This document shows positions 1-8,584 of a stretch of DNA of 64,000 nt, in pieces (position 1 is the first letter of the stretch; every line of letters starts with the position of its first letter). The notes beneath the pieces were generated by a model. The model was not told where the DNA came from. It did not search any database and worked only from the letters and a program-made list of their open reading frames with translations. The stretch is from contig NZ_OY829945.1 in the NCBI RefSeq assembly GCF_963556105.2, forward strand, positions 12,501 to 76,500, given 5' to 3'. A program made the translations under genes and the position numbers. This DNA comes from an uncultured Tolumonas sp. GTDB lineage: Bacteria > Pseudomonadota > Gammaproteobacteria > Enterobacterales > Aeromonadaceae.

Positions 1-1120
<1,120 letters not shown>

Positions 1121-1243
1121 TCATCAATCAATCACACCCAAGGACATGACCGGGCGCACGGCCCGCTCATCTCCGCACGAAGTCTCTTACGAGAGCGCTT
1201 CGCCCTCACCCTTCTCAATCTCTGACGACGAAATCTTAGCCTT

Positions 1244-1358
1244 CGTCGTGGCTTTACCCTGGAGGTCACACCCGTTCCCATCCCGAACACGGCAGTTAAG
1301 CTCCAGAGGGCCGATGATACTGCCTCGGACAGAGGTGGAAAAGTAGGTCGCCGCGACG
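1244..1358 (+). rRNA. rrf: 5S ribosomal RNA
   Basis: The 115-base gene has the classic core (cccatcccgaacacggcagtt at about 1277-1297 and gtaggtcgccgcgac near the 3' end). The termini were set by pairing: cgtcgtgg at 1244-1251 pairs with ccgcgacg at 1351-1358 to form helix I with one G-U. It follows the 23S gene on the same strand and is the last gene of the rRNA operon. Confidence 0.95.
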
Positions 1359-1368
1359 TTAATTCCCT

Positions 1369-1394
1369 GCGGGCCGCTCGAGAGAGCGGCCCGC
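1369..1394 (+). terminator. rrn operon terminator hairpin
   Basis: An 11-bp perfect stem (1369-1379 with 1384-1394) is closed by a GAGA tetraloop, 10 bases after the 5S rRNA. It is followed by a short, imperfect T stretch (tctgcgttt). Position and strength fit termination of the rRNA operon. The weak T tract is the only reservation. Confidence 0.75.
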
Positions 1395-1421
1395 TCTGCG
1401 TTTGGTGGAAAAGATCCGCCT

Positions 1422-2537
1422 TCAGCGGGTCTTGGTGAGCTCGAACGGGATCGGGGGGCTGCCCCCGGGGGAGAGGAAGGTCCCCTTGAGCGTCTCCCGG
1501 GTATAGGTTCCGGACGCCTTGATGGTGCCGCTGCCCGAGTTCGTCTGGCTCTGGTTCTCCGGGGCACCCTGGGCGCCGCCATAGTCCACATTGAAGGTCG
1601 TGGTGCCCTTCGAGGTGCCCTCGGCGGTGAACTTCCCGTCCGCGGCCTTGCCGAGCAGGTCGGCCGTGGCCTTCATCTGCAGGCTCATGCCGATGCCCGC
1701 CGTGGCGCCCGAGACCCCGAGGCCAGGCATGCCGCCCTTCAGGTCGTAATGGATCTTGAGGTTGCCATCCTTGTCCAGATCCGCGGTCACCGGGCCGGTG
1801 TACTGGATGGTGGTCGGCGGCTGCATGGCGCCCGGCTGGGCGGGCGGCTGGTAGGTCCAGTGGAGCGTGCCCGTGTAGCGGCCCGCCTGGGCGAACCCCA
1901 GCAGGGCATCCTGGGCTTGCTGGTTCCGGATGGCGTCCGCGGTCTGGGAGATCCACTTGCCGGTGGTCGCATCATGGATCTCCTCGCCGGCGCCCGCCCC
2001 GACGACGGCGCCTGCCGGACCGGCAACGGCCGTTCCGATGGCTACCCCTGCGGCGGCGGCCCCCTTCTTGGTGAGCTCGCTGACCACGATCTCGCCCGCG
2101 CCCACGGCATCGCCTTCCACCAGGTGTCCCGCCACCTTGGCTCCGGAACTCACCAGGTCCACGATGTTGAGGATCTTCCCCAGGCGGTCGAGAAAGCCTG
2201 CCTTCCGGGCCTGGCTCGAGCGGAAGGTGTCGGCCTGGATGCGCTTGCCGGCTCCCGTGGCCCCTGCCGCCCGCTTGGCCTGGCGGGTGCTCAGGCCGGC
2301 GTTCCGCTCGGCCGCCTGCTGCAGCTGATCGATGGCCTCGCCGGTGCCTTCATGGGTGGCCGGCTCCACGGCCTCCGGAACTCCGTTCAGCACATCGAGG
2401 ATGGCTGTCTCGGTTCTCCGTGGGTCTGCGGACGCCACCGGCCCTAGCTCAATCGCCCCACCGGCGATGCCCTGGGCGAGTCCGAAGGTCCGGCAGGCCA
2501 GGATGGCGATCAGTGCGGGCAGTCGTCCTGACGACAT
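1422..2537 (-). CDS. secreted protein of unknown function
   Basis: The product has 371 residues and I do not recognise a family. Residues 1-21 (MSSGRLPALIAILACRTFGLAQ) look like a signal peptide with cleavage after LAQ, so the protein is probably exported. Residues about 150-185 are rich in Gly and Ala (a VGAGAG-type stretch) and resemble the glycine-rich hydrophobic segments of some toxin or colicin-like proteins, but this is not diagnostic. The C-terminal 160 residues alternate Thr, Ser and Gly (LHWTYQ, IQYTGPV, TFNVDYGG), typical of a beta-strand-rich domain. It lies 11 bases downstream of the FHA gene on the same strand and is probably cotranscribed with it. Confidence 0.7.
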   Translation of the reverse strand: MSSGRLPALIAILACRTFGLAQGIAGGAIELGPVASADPRRTETAILDVLNGVPEAVEPATHEGTGEAIDQLQQAAERNAGLSTRQAKRAAGATGAGKRIQADTFRSSQARKAGFLDRLGKILNIVDLVSSGAKVAGHLVEGDAVGAGEIVVSELTKKGAAAAGVAIGTAVAGPAGAVVGAGAGEEIHDATTGKWISQTADAIRNQQAQDALLGFAQAGRYTGTLHWTYQPPAQPGAMQPPTTIQYTGPVTADLDKDGNLKIHYDLKGGMPGLGVSGATAGIGMSLQMKATADLLGKAADGKFTAEGTSKGTTTFNVDYGGAQGAPENQSQTNSGSGTIKASGTYTRETLKGTFLSPGGSPPIPFELTKTR

Positions 2538-2548
2538 GGTCCTGTCTC

Positions 2549-3976
2549 CTATCGGGTCGCGGTGTAGCAGGCCTGGAAGCTCAGGGCGTCCAGGCGCTGG
2601 GGAACCAGTCCCTGGGCCGTGCGGGCGAGCACCAGGCCGAGGAAGAGATCCGGCGATTCACTGTGGTGGGCCATCACCAGGATGCGGTCGCCGAGATCGC
2701 AGAAGGCGGCCACCTTGAAGGCGGCCCATCGCTCCGGCGGCAGAGCCTTGAGGGCAGCCGCAGACTCAGCCTGGGTCGAAGCCGCGGCGGAGACCAGCGC
2801 AGCGGCCTGTCCGCGGGCTCCCTGGCTGAGCAGCTCCACGTAGGCCTTCCGGGCCGGACTTCCCGAGAACGCGGTCAGCTCCTGAAAGGTCTGGGCCAGC
2901 TGGAGACCGCAAGCCAGACGCGAGGCCTCCAGGTTCCTGGGCTCACGCCAGGCTTGGAACCGGAGCCGCAGGGAGGCAGGGGACCAGGCGTCGCCGCCGA
3001 AGCCCTGCTCGAAGGCCAGCAGCGTGCGCGCGGTGAGGCCGCCCACGGCAGCGGGACCATAGGCCCCGACGGACAGCCAGCCTCGGCTGCCCCCGAAGGG
3101 AGCCTCCCCTGTCCGGCGCAGGCAGTCCCCCGCAATCACCTCCACATCGGCCAGCCGGGACCCCCCATCCCAGACCGTGACCAGGGCGACGTCCGACCAT
3201 GGGTTGTAGAACAGGACGGGCAGCCGGTCCTCGACCGCCGTTCCCTGGGCCACGACCGAGGTCTCGAAGAAGAAGGCCCACCCCAGGCCGGGGTTGACGG
3301 TCGGGAAGAGCTCGTCGTCCAGGGCCTTGAAGCGGGTTCGCGCCTCCGGCGTAGTCCACTTCGCGATCGCTCCAGGAGCGTCGAAGCGGGCCTTTTCCCG
3401 GAATGCTGAAGCCTGGGAGAGCTGCGGACGGGTGCCCTGAGCCGTGAGGCGCTTCCAGAGGAACCACCCGGCCACCGCGGCCAGGATGAGCAGGATCATG
3501 GAAACGAGGCAGCAGGAGGTCCAGCAGCCCCGGCGCTTCTTAGGCCGGGGTGGGGCTGCCGAGCGAGGCGGGGCCGGCACCGGAGGCGGTGGCGGCGGGG
3601 GCGGAACGGGCGGCGGGAGGACCGGCGGGAGGACCGGCGGCCTGGGGGCGGAGGCCACCGGGGGCGGCATCACTACAGTGCCGGAGTGGAGCCCTGCGAG
3701 ACGCAGGATCTGGCCTCCAAGCTGGAGGCGGTCTCCGTCGTGGAGGACCCGGGGGCCCTCCAGGCGCTGGTCGTTCAGCCAGGTGCCGTTGGTGCTGCCC
3801 AGATCCTCCACCACCCAGCGGTCGCCCTCCCGGCGGATCACAGCGTGCTGGCCCGAGCACCCCGCGTCCTCCAGGACAAGGTGGTTGCCGGGGCGGCGCC
3901 CGAGGGTCAGGGTGTCCAGCAGGGGAATCTCGCGCCCTGTGGCCTCCATGACGAGATGGGGTGCTCCCGTGTTCAT
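2549..3976 (-). CDS. FHA-domain, membrane-anchored protein
   Basis: This 475-residue protein starts with a forkhead-associated domain (about 1-98; core motifs LGRRPGNH, GCSGQHAVI and DLGSTNGTWLND), which binds phosphothreonine peptides. A proline-rich linker (about 104-145, runs of six to eight prolines), a basic KKRRG patch and a single membrane segment (about 158-176) follow, then roughly 300 residues of unknown fold. The FHA part should be cytoplasmic and the C-terminal domain periplasmic, linking kinase signalling to the envelope. The ATG at 3976 was chosen because it begins the FHA domain and has GGGAG upstream; an open frame continues upstream but has no domain content. The secreted protein gene lies immediately downstream. 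Confidence 0.85.
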   Translation of the reverse strand: MNTGAPHLVMEATGREIPLLDTLTLGRRPGNHLVLEDAGCSGQHAVIRREGDRWVVEDLGSTNGTWLNDQRLEGPRVLHDGDRLQLGGQILRLAGLHSGTVVMPPPVASAPRPPVLPPVLPPPVPPPPPPPPVPAPPRSAAPPRPKKRRGCWTSCCLVSMILLILAAVAGWFLWKRLTAQGTRPQLSQASAFREKARFDAPGAIAKWTTPEARTRFKALDDELFPTVNPGLGWAFFFETSVVAQGTAVEDRLPVLFYNPWSDVALVTVWDGGSRLADVEVIAGDCLRRTGEAPFGGSRGWLSVGAYGPAAVGGLTARTLLAFEQGFGGDAWSPASLRLRFQAWREPRNLEASRLACGLQLAQTFQELTAFSGSPARKAYVELLSQGARGQAAALVSAAASTQAESAAALKALPPERWAAFKVAAFCDLGDRILVMAHHSESPDLFLGLVLARTAQGLVPQRLDALSFQACYTATR

Positions 3977-4055
3977 GCCTGCTCCCTGCTGTCCGGGTGG
4001 GGTTCTGGCGAGGATAGCGCATCCTGGCCCGGGGCCACAGATCACGGCGCTTGCG

Positions 4056-4063
4056 GATACACT
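4056..4063 (+). promoter_or_regulatory. likely -10 region of rnpB
   Basis: gatacact lies 5-7 bases before the predicted 5' end of RNase P RNA and resembles an extended -10 box. No clear -35 hexamer is visible 16-18 bases upstream, so the assignment rests mainly on spacing. Confidence 0.35.
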
Positions 4064-4067
4064 GGAT

Positions 4068-4440
4068 GGGTGGACCAGGGCGCCGCTGCCGCCAACGGCA
4101 GAGGAAAGTCCGGACTCCGCAGGGCAGTGGGCCAGGCAACGCCTGGGCGGGGCGACCCGACGGAAAGTGCAACAGAGAGCAGACCGCCGATGGCCCCTCC
4201 GGGGGATCAGGCAAGGGTGAAACGGCGGGGTAAGAGCCCACCGCCGTCCTGGCAACAGGGCGGGCATGGTAAACCCCTCACGGAGCAAGACCAAATAGGC
4301 TGGCGTGCCCCTTCGGGGGAACCGGATCGGCCCGATCGAGCCAGCGGGTAGGTCGCTAGAGGCCTGCAGCGATGCAGGTCCCAGAGGAATGGCGTCCTCC
4401 TCCCCCGGGAGAAGACAGAATCCGGCTTACCGGTCCACCA
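4068..4440 (+). ncRNA. rnpB: RNase P RNA (type A)
   Basis: This is the catalytic RNA of ribonuclease P, which trims tRNA 5' leaders. The universally conserved blocks are present in order: gaggaaagtccgg at 4101-4113 (P4 5' strand), the gggtgaaacgg and ggtaagagcccacc stretch at about 4214-4243 (P10-P12 region), and acagaatccggcttac at 4415-4430 (P4 3' strand). The termini come from helix P1, where gggtggacc at 4068-4076 pairs with ggtccacc near 4432-4439. About 373 nt is normal for type A. It sits between divergently oriented protein genes. Confidence 0.95.
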
Positions 4441-4460
4441 CGGCCCCCGCGAGGGGGCCG
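4441..4460 (+). terminator. rnpB terminator hairpin
   Basis: An 8-bp perfect GC stem (4441-4448 with 4453-4460) with a GCGA tetraloop starts directly after the RNase P RNA. No T tract follows, so it may act as a processing or stability hairpin rather than a strong intrinsic terminator. Confidence 0.5.
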
Positions 4461-4568
4461 CGCTACGTACGGGCTTGACCGGAGGGCGATACTGGAGGCC
4501 GCACCCCCCAACATCCTGCCCGGAGCCATGGCCCTGCGGCCCGTTCCGGGGCTGCCCCAGGAGGCGAC

Positions 4569-6698
4569 ATGCTGGCCCATGCCATGGTTGTATCCGGTGT
4601 CATTCGCCGCCTCGTCAGGCCGTGCCTGTTCCTGTCCGCGATCCTGCTCCAGGGGCAGATCCCGGGAGCCCCGCCCCCGGACGTGCAGGCCATCCTCCAG
4701 CAGCTCCAGGCCGGCAAGCCCCTCTCTTCCAAGGACCAGCAGCGGCTGCAGGCGTGGGCGAAGGGCCAGGCCGGGGCTCCGAAGGGCCAGGGTGCCGGGG
4801 TCCAGGGCATCAAGCCGGAGCAGCTCGCCCGGATCGCGAGCCCCGTGCCCATGCCGGACAACCCGCCCTCGGAGCAGGACTTCACGGCCCTGCTGGGGCG
4901 GCTGGCGACCCGTTACGGCGCCAAGGTGGATGCGGAGACCCGGTCCCGGCTGGACCGGGCCGACAGCGTGGCCCTCGGCGCAGTGCTCGATGTGGCCGGC
5001 CTCGCGGCCGAGTCGGTCTATGCCGCGGCCTCGGCCCTCCAGCGGCACCCCGAGGCGCTGGTGGCGGCCAACAACCTGGGGGTCAGCCTCAGCGAGGCCG
5101 GGGAGCACCAGGCTTCCGCCCTGGTGCTCCTCCACGTCAAGGCGCACCGGCCGGGTTCGCCCCTGGCGGCCGTGAACCTGGGCTGGACCTACTTCCACGC
5201 TGGGGCCCTGGCCCAGGCGGAGCGCGAGTTCAAGCGAGCGCTCGGGCTCGCGCCGGACATGGCGGCCCCGGAGACGGGACTGGGGCTGATCGCCTTCTGC
5301 CGGGGCCGGCAGGCCGAGGCCGCGCAGCTGCTGAAGCGCGCCCTGGGCAAGGGCTACTCGCACGCGGGGGCGGTGGTGTTCGCGCAGGCCCGGGCGGCCG
5401 CCTCGGGGAGCGGGGGCGAGCAGAGCGCGGCGTCGTCCCATGGTTCCGGCGATGCGTCCTCGGGTCCCATCCCGGACCTGCCGGTGAAGCCCGAGCCCGA
5501 GCGGAACGGGGGCCAAGCGGAGCGCCTCGCACGGATCCGGGACTGGGCCCAGGGACGGGTGCCCGAGCTGATGCAGCGCTACCAGGAGCTCGCCGTGCGG
5601 GTCGCGGAGCTGAACCGGCGGGGGGCGAGCGGGGACGGCAGCGCCCTCTACCTGCCGCGGGTGTTCGAGCGGGAGCGCTTCGAGTTCGACCAGGTGGTGG
5701 AACTGGCGTTCTCCGCCCGCTTCCGCAACATGGAGGCGACCGTCCAGCAGATCACCCAGGTGATGAACACCAACGCGAGCCAGACGGGGGCGATCCTCCT
5801 GCCCGAGATGGAAGCGTTCCTGCGGATGCAGCAGGAGCAGATCGCGCTGATGGAGGAGCTGATCGCCTGCGGCCAGAACGAGATCTGCAAGGCCAAGGTG
5901 GAGGCGAAGCTGCGCGCCCTCGAGCAGCGGATGAAGCAGAAGTCCTACGAGATCTGCATGCACAGCAAGCAGTCCATGGATGTCACCTACGCGCAGGCGT
6001 ACAAGCACTGGAAGACCATGTGGGACGACTACCGCCCCGCCGCGGCGGACCTGTACGCCTTCACGGATCCCATCCTCCAGCGCGTGTGGGTCCCCTCGCT
6101 GAACGAGCTCATGCAGGTGCAGCGCGAGCTGACCGTGATGGCCATGTACCATCCGCTCGCCGGCGAGGCCGCCGCCCTGGCGGAGCTGGCCAAGGCCTAC
6201 AAGGACCTCGAGTGCGTGCCTCCGCCTCCCCCGCAGCCCCCGGAGGAGGCCAGGGAGCCCGAGTTGTCGCGGAGCCAGCCGCCGCGCTGTCCCCTGGACC
6301 CGCCCATCTCGGCCGGCTGCGGCATCGTCTCCATCACACTGGGCTGCGACTCGGCCGCCATCGAGGGTGGGGAGGGCCTGCGCTTCAAGGCCAGCCGCGA
6401 CTTCCGCAAGCACGAGACCACCCTCTGGGTGGGCGCCGGGGCCAGCGCCGAGGCCAAGGCCGACTTCCTCGGTCCCTTCAGCCCCAAGGCCGAGCTCACC
6501 GCGGAGGTGGGTGTGGGCGTGACCCTGGGCCAGAACGGCACCGTGAGCGATGTGTTCGTCAGCAGCCGCCTGGGGGCCTCCGCGGGCCTGGGCAGCCACA
6601 CCGTGGATGCCTCTGCCTCCGGCTCCGTCGCGCTGGAAGGAGGGGCCACGCTCTCCGGCTCGCTCCCCGGCGATCTCGGGGGTACGCTCCACGACTGA
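4569..6698 (+). CDS. secreted TPR-repeat protein
   Basis: The 709-residue protein has an N-terminal hydrophobic segment (about 12-28, RRLVRPCLFLSAILLQG) that should export it. Residues about 150-260 contain tetratricopeptide-like repeats (AANNLGVSLSEAGEHQ, AVNLGWTYFHAGALAQAE, GLGLIAFCRGRQAEAAQ). A long charged, helical middle (about 290-540) could form coiled coils. The last 120 residues are Gly/Ser-rich alternating strands beginning after a Cys-containing segment (CGIVSITLGCDS). Start choice is firm: AGGAGG lies four bases before the ATG. The partner and function are unknown; it lies near the FHA and secreted genes across rnpB and may belong to the same envelope system. Confidence 0.8.
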   Translation: MLAHAMVVSGVIRRLVRPCLFLSAILLQGQIPGAPPPDVQAILQQLQAGKPLSSKDQQRLQAWAKGQAGAPKGQGAGVQGIKPEQLARIASPVPMPDNPPSEQDFTALLGRLATRYGAKVDAETRSRLDRADSVALGAVLDVAGLAAESVYAAASALQRHPEALVAANNLGVSLSEAGEHQASALVLLHVKAHRPGSPLAAVNLGWTYFHAGALAQAEREFKRALGLAPDMAAPETGLGLIAFCRGRQAEAAQLLKRALGKGYSHAGAVVFAQARAAASGSGGEQSAASSHGSGDASSGPIPDLPVKPEPERNGGQAERLARIRDWAQGRVPELMQRYQELAVRVAELNRRGASGDGSALYLPRVFERERFEFDQVVELAFSARFRNMEATVQQITQVMNTNASQTGAILLPEMEAFLRMQQEQIALMEELIACGQNEICKAKVEAKLRALEQRMKQKSYEICMHSKQSMDVTYAQAYKHWKTMWDDYRPAAADLYAFTDPILQRVWVPSLNELMQVQRELTVMAMYHPLAGEAAALAELAKAYKDLECVPPPPPQPPEEAREPELSRSQPPRCPLDPPISAGCGIVSITLGCDSAAIEGGEGLRFKASRDFRKHETTLWVGAGASAEAKADFLGPFSPKAELTAEVGVGVTLGQNGTVSDVFVSSRLGASAGLGSHTVDASASGSVALEGGATLSGSLPGDLGGTLHD

Positions 6699-6713
6699 TC
6701 CTGATATGCGCTA

Positions 6714-6836
6714 AAAAGATAAGTGCCTTACCACCAAGATCACCAGGAAAGCACCAAGGGCACCAAGAAAAGCTGCAATTGCAGTTCTTGGTGTCCTTGG
6801 TGCTCTCTCCTTGGTGAACTTGGTGTTGAATCTTTT
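6714..6836. repeat. CACCAAG-type palindromic intergenic repeat, copy 1
   Basis: An imperfect inverted repeat of about 123 bp lies between convergent genes. The left arm (6714-6770) carries repeated caccaag/caccagg units, and the right arm (6785-6836) carries their complements (cttggtg). The outer ends aaaagat and atctttt are perfect complements, and the centre ctgcaattgcag (6773-6784) is a perfect palindrome. Transcribed, it would fold into one long hairpin from either strand. A second member lies at 32404-32524. It may serve as a bidirectional terminator. Confidence 0.8.
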
Positions 6837-6876
6837 CCGATTGAACGCGAACCCGTATGAGGGCCCGGACAGCCGC

Positions 6877-7590
6877 TCAGCGTCTGACCGCCCGGTAGAT
6901 CCAGCGCTCGGCCTGGTCCTCCCAGGGGCTGCCGTTCAGGCCGCCGTAGGCCGCGTCCAGGGCGAACCCCGCGGCGTCCAGGGCCTCCCGCACCTCGGCA
7001 TCCTCGGGCAGCCAGATGTCGTGGCGGAAGTGCTCGCCCTCCAGGAGCCGCTCGGCCAGGATGCGTCGTCCGTCGGGCGACCAGCGGACCCGCTCCCGGT
7101 AGCCCTCCCGGGCCCGGTACCAGCCCTTCGGGGCCTCGGCGACATTGCGCTCCACGACTCTGCGTCCCGCCAGGTCCAGCAGGAGCACGCCGCCCGGGCG
7201 CAGGATCCGGGCGTATTCCTGGAGCTGGCGGAGGTTCTCCTCCTCCGTGGCGAAGTAGCCCCAGCTGGTGTAGGCGCAGAGGACGCCGTCGGCGCAGCCG
7301 TCGCGGAAGGGCAGGGCGCGTAGATCCAGGCACACCGATGGTCCCGGGAACTCCTGGTGCTGGCGCCGGAGGTTCAGGCGGCTCAGGTCGCCGCCCACGA
7401 CCCGGTGGCCGCGCCGCTCCAGCCACGGGCGCAGGCGGCCCCAGCCGCTGGGGAGGTCCAGCACCAGGCTGCCCGAGGGAAGGGACAGCAGGGCTGCCAG
7501 GCCGGGGCCTTCCAGGAAGGCCTCCTCCTCCTTGCTGCGGTAGATCTCGAAGTAGAGCGGGTGGTCGAAGTCCCGGGCGAACCATTCCAT
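6877..7590 (-). CDS. class I SAM-dependent methyltransferase
   Basis: The 237-residue protein shows the Rossmann methyltransferase pattern: VLDLPSGWGRL at about 43-53 (motif I, with the usual D-x-G-x-G partly replaced by DLPSGWG), VVGGDLSR about 64-71 (acidic end of strand 2), LRALPFRDGCADGVLC about 88-103, and LRPGGVLLLDL about 128-138. It probably methylates a small molecule; the substrate cannot be told from sequence. A GAGG lies about 8 bases before the ATG at 7590. It converges on the TPR gene, separated by the palindromic repeat. A second small methyltransferase of similar layout lies at 25175-25909. Confidence 0.85.
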   Translation of the reverse strand: MEWFARDFDHPLYFEIYRSKEEEAFLEGPGLAALLSLPSGSLVLDLPSGWGRLRPWLERRGHRVVGGDLSRLNLRRQHQEFPGPSVCLDLRALPFRDGCADGVLCAYTSWGYFATEEENLRQLQEYARILRPGGVLLLDLAGRRVVERNVAEAPKGWYRAREGYRERVRWSPDGRRILAERLLEGEHFRHDIWLPEDAEVREALDAAGFALDAAYGGLNGSPWEDQAERWIYRAVRR

Positions 7591-7653
7591 GGCAACAGCC
7601 TCGCGCAGGACGGGACCTTCACCAAGCGGAAATCCGGGCGGGACCGCGCGTGC

Positions 7654-8235
7654 TCACTGCGGGCGGTCGAAGGCGAAGGTCCGGAGCAGCGCCATCTGCC
7701 CGGGCTGGCCCATGGCCTGGGGCTGCCAGATCTCGCACCGGAAGCCGTCACCCGTGTTCGCGATGGTCAGGTAGGAGCCGGAGGGCAGGCCCATTCCGCA
7801 GTCCACGCCTGCTGGGTCCTGGCAGGTGACGCGGTAGCAGCCGCCGCTCAGGTAGCCCCGGAGCTGGCTCACCTCCTCGTGCCGGCCATCGGGCCTCCGG
7901 CTGCCGGGGTAGAAGGTGTGGCGCGTCACGACCAGGGATGCGTCATCCCAGATCCAGTCCTCGTAGCAGGCATCGCCGGGCTGGCTGCAGACCAACCGGG
8001 CCAGGTTCTTCCCCTGGATGCGGACGACCTCCGCCCGGAAGGGGAGCGTCCCGGTGGAGCCCACCGGGCTGCTGCAGGTCCCGAAGTAGAAGCCCACGGG
8101 GACGGAAACCTCCTCGGTCTCCGCCGTCCAGGCGAGGGGCGGTCCGTCGTCGGGCCGGGCCTCGAGGCGGGAAGCGGGTCCGGCGAAGGCGATGAGGGCG
8201 AGGATGACGGCGGTGTGGATCATCTGCTGGTTCAT
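7654..8235 (-). CDS. small secreted protein, cysteine-containing, unknown function
   Basis: The product has 193 residues. Residues 1-27 (MNQQMIHTAVILALIAFAG, then PASRLEA) form a signal peptide, so it is exported. The mature part has seven cysteines (for example FGTCSS, CYEDW, GGCYRVTCQD), suggesting disulfides in the periplasm. No family was recognised. The start at 8235 is set by AGGAGG a few bases upstream; the open frame extends further upstream without support. The next downstream gene on this strand, the methyltransferase, begins 63 bases later, so cotranscription is possible. Confidence 0.75.
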   Translation of the reverse strand: MNQQMIHTAVILALIAFAGPASRLEARPDDGPPLAWTAETEEVSVPVGFYFGTCSSPVGSTGTLPFRAEVVRIQGKNLARLVCSQPGDACYEDWIWDDASLVVTRHTFYPGSRRPDGRHEEVSQLRGYLSGGCYRVTCQDPAGVDCGMGLPSGSYLTIANTGDGFRCEIWQPQAMGQPGQMALLRTFAFDRPQ

Positions 8236-8584
8236 AACTCCTCCTTGGGGGACGGAAAGCCGGTCTGCGGAGAGGCAGCTCCTCTCCGCGCCGGGATGGG
8301 CGGTACCGGGGCACTGGGGGTGCGATCGGGCCGTCCCCACGGAAGGGGAGCCGGGCGCCTCGATCGCGGGAACAGCGGAAGAAGGCAGCACAAGCGTGCA
8401 TCCGCGGCCCGGGAGGCGCCATGGATTCGGTCTTAATCTGCAAGGCGTTTCATATCATCGATTAAATATGGGCTTGAGATGGCGTTGATGCGCGCATGAG
8501 GTATTCCGGGCCTTGTTGCGCGAGGGCAGCGGGATCCTTACACTTGCTGGCGCAGATCGCTCAAAACGTAACGGTAGCCTGGAG
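8236..8584. other. divergent intergenic region
   Basis: These 349 bases separate the minus-strand secreted protein gene and the plus-strand winged-helix gene. An AT-rich island at about 8430-8480 (ttaatctgcaaggcgtttcat, then atcatcgattaaatatggg) stands out in GC-rich DNA and is the best place for promoters. A GC hairpin (gcggagaggcagctcctctccgc, about 8267-8290) lies in the leader of the minus-strand gene. No convincing open frame was seen. Confidence 0.5.

Noticed and set aside
7338-8436. Long plus-strand frames across 7338-8436
   Set aside because: They run antisense to the methyltransferase and the secreted protein gene, which have a family motif or a signal peptide with a strong ribosome site.
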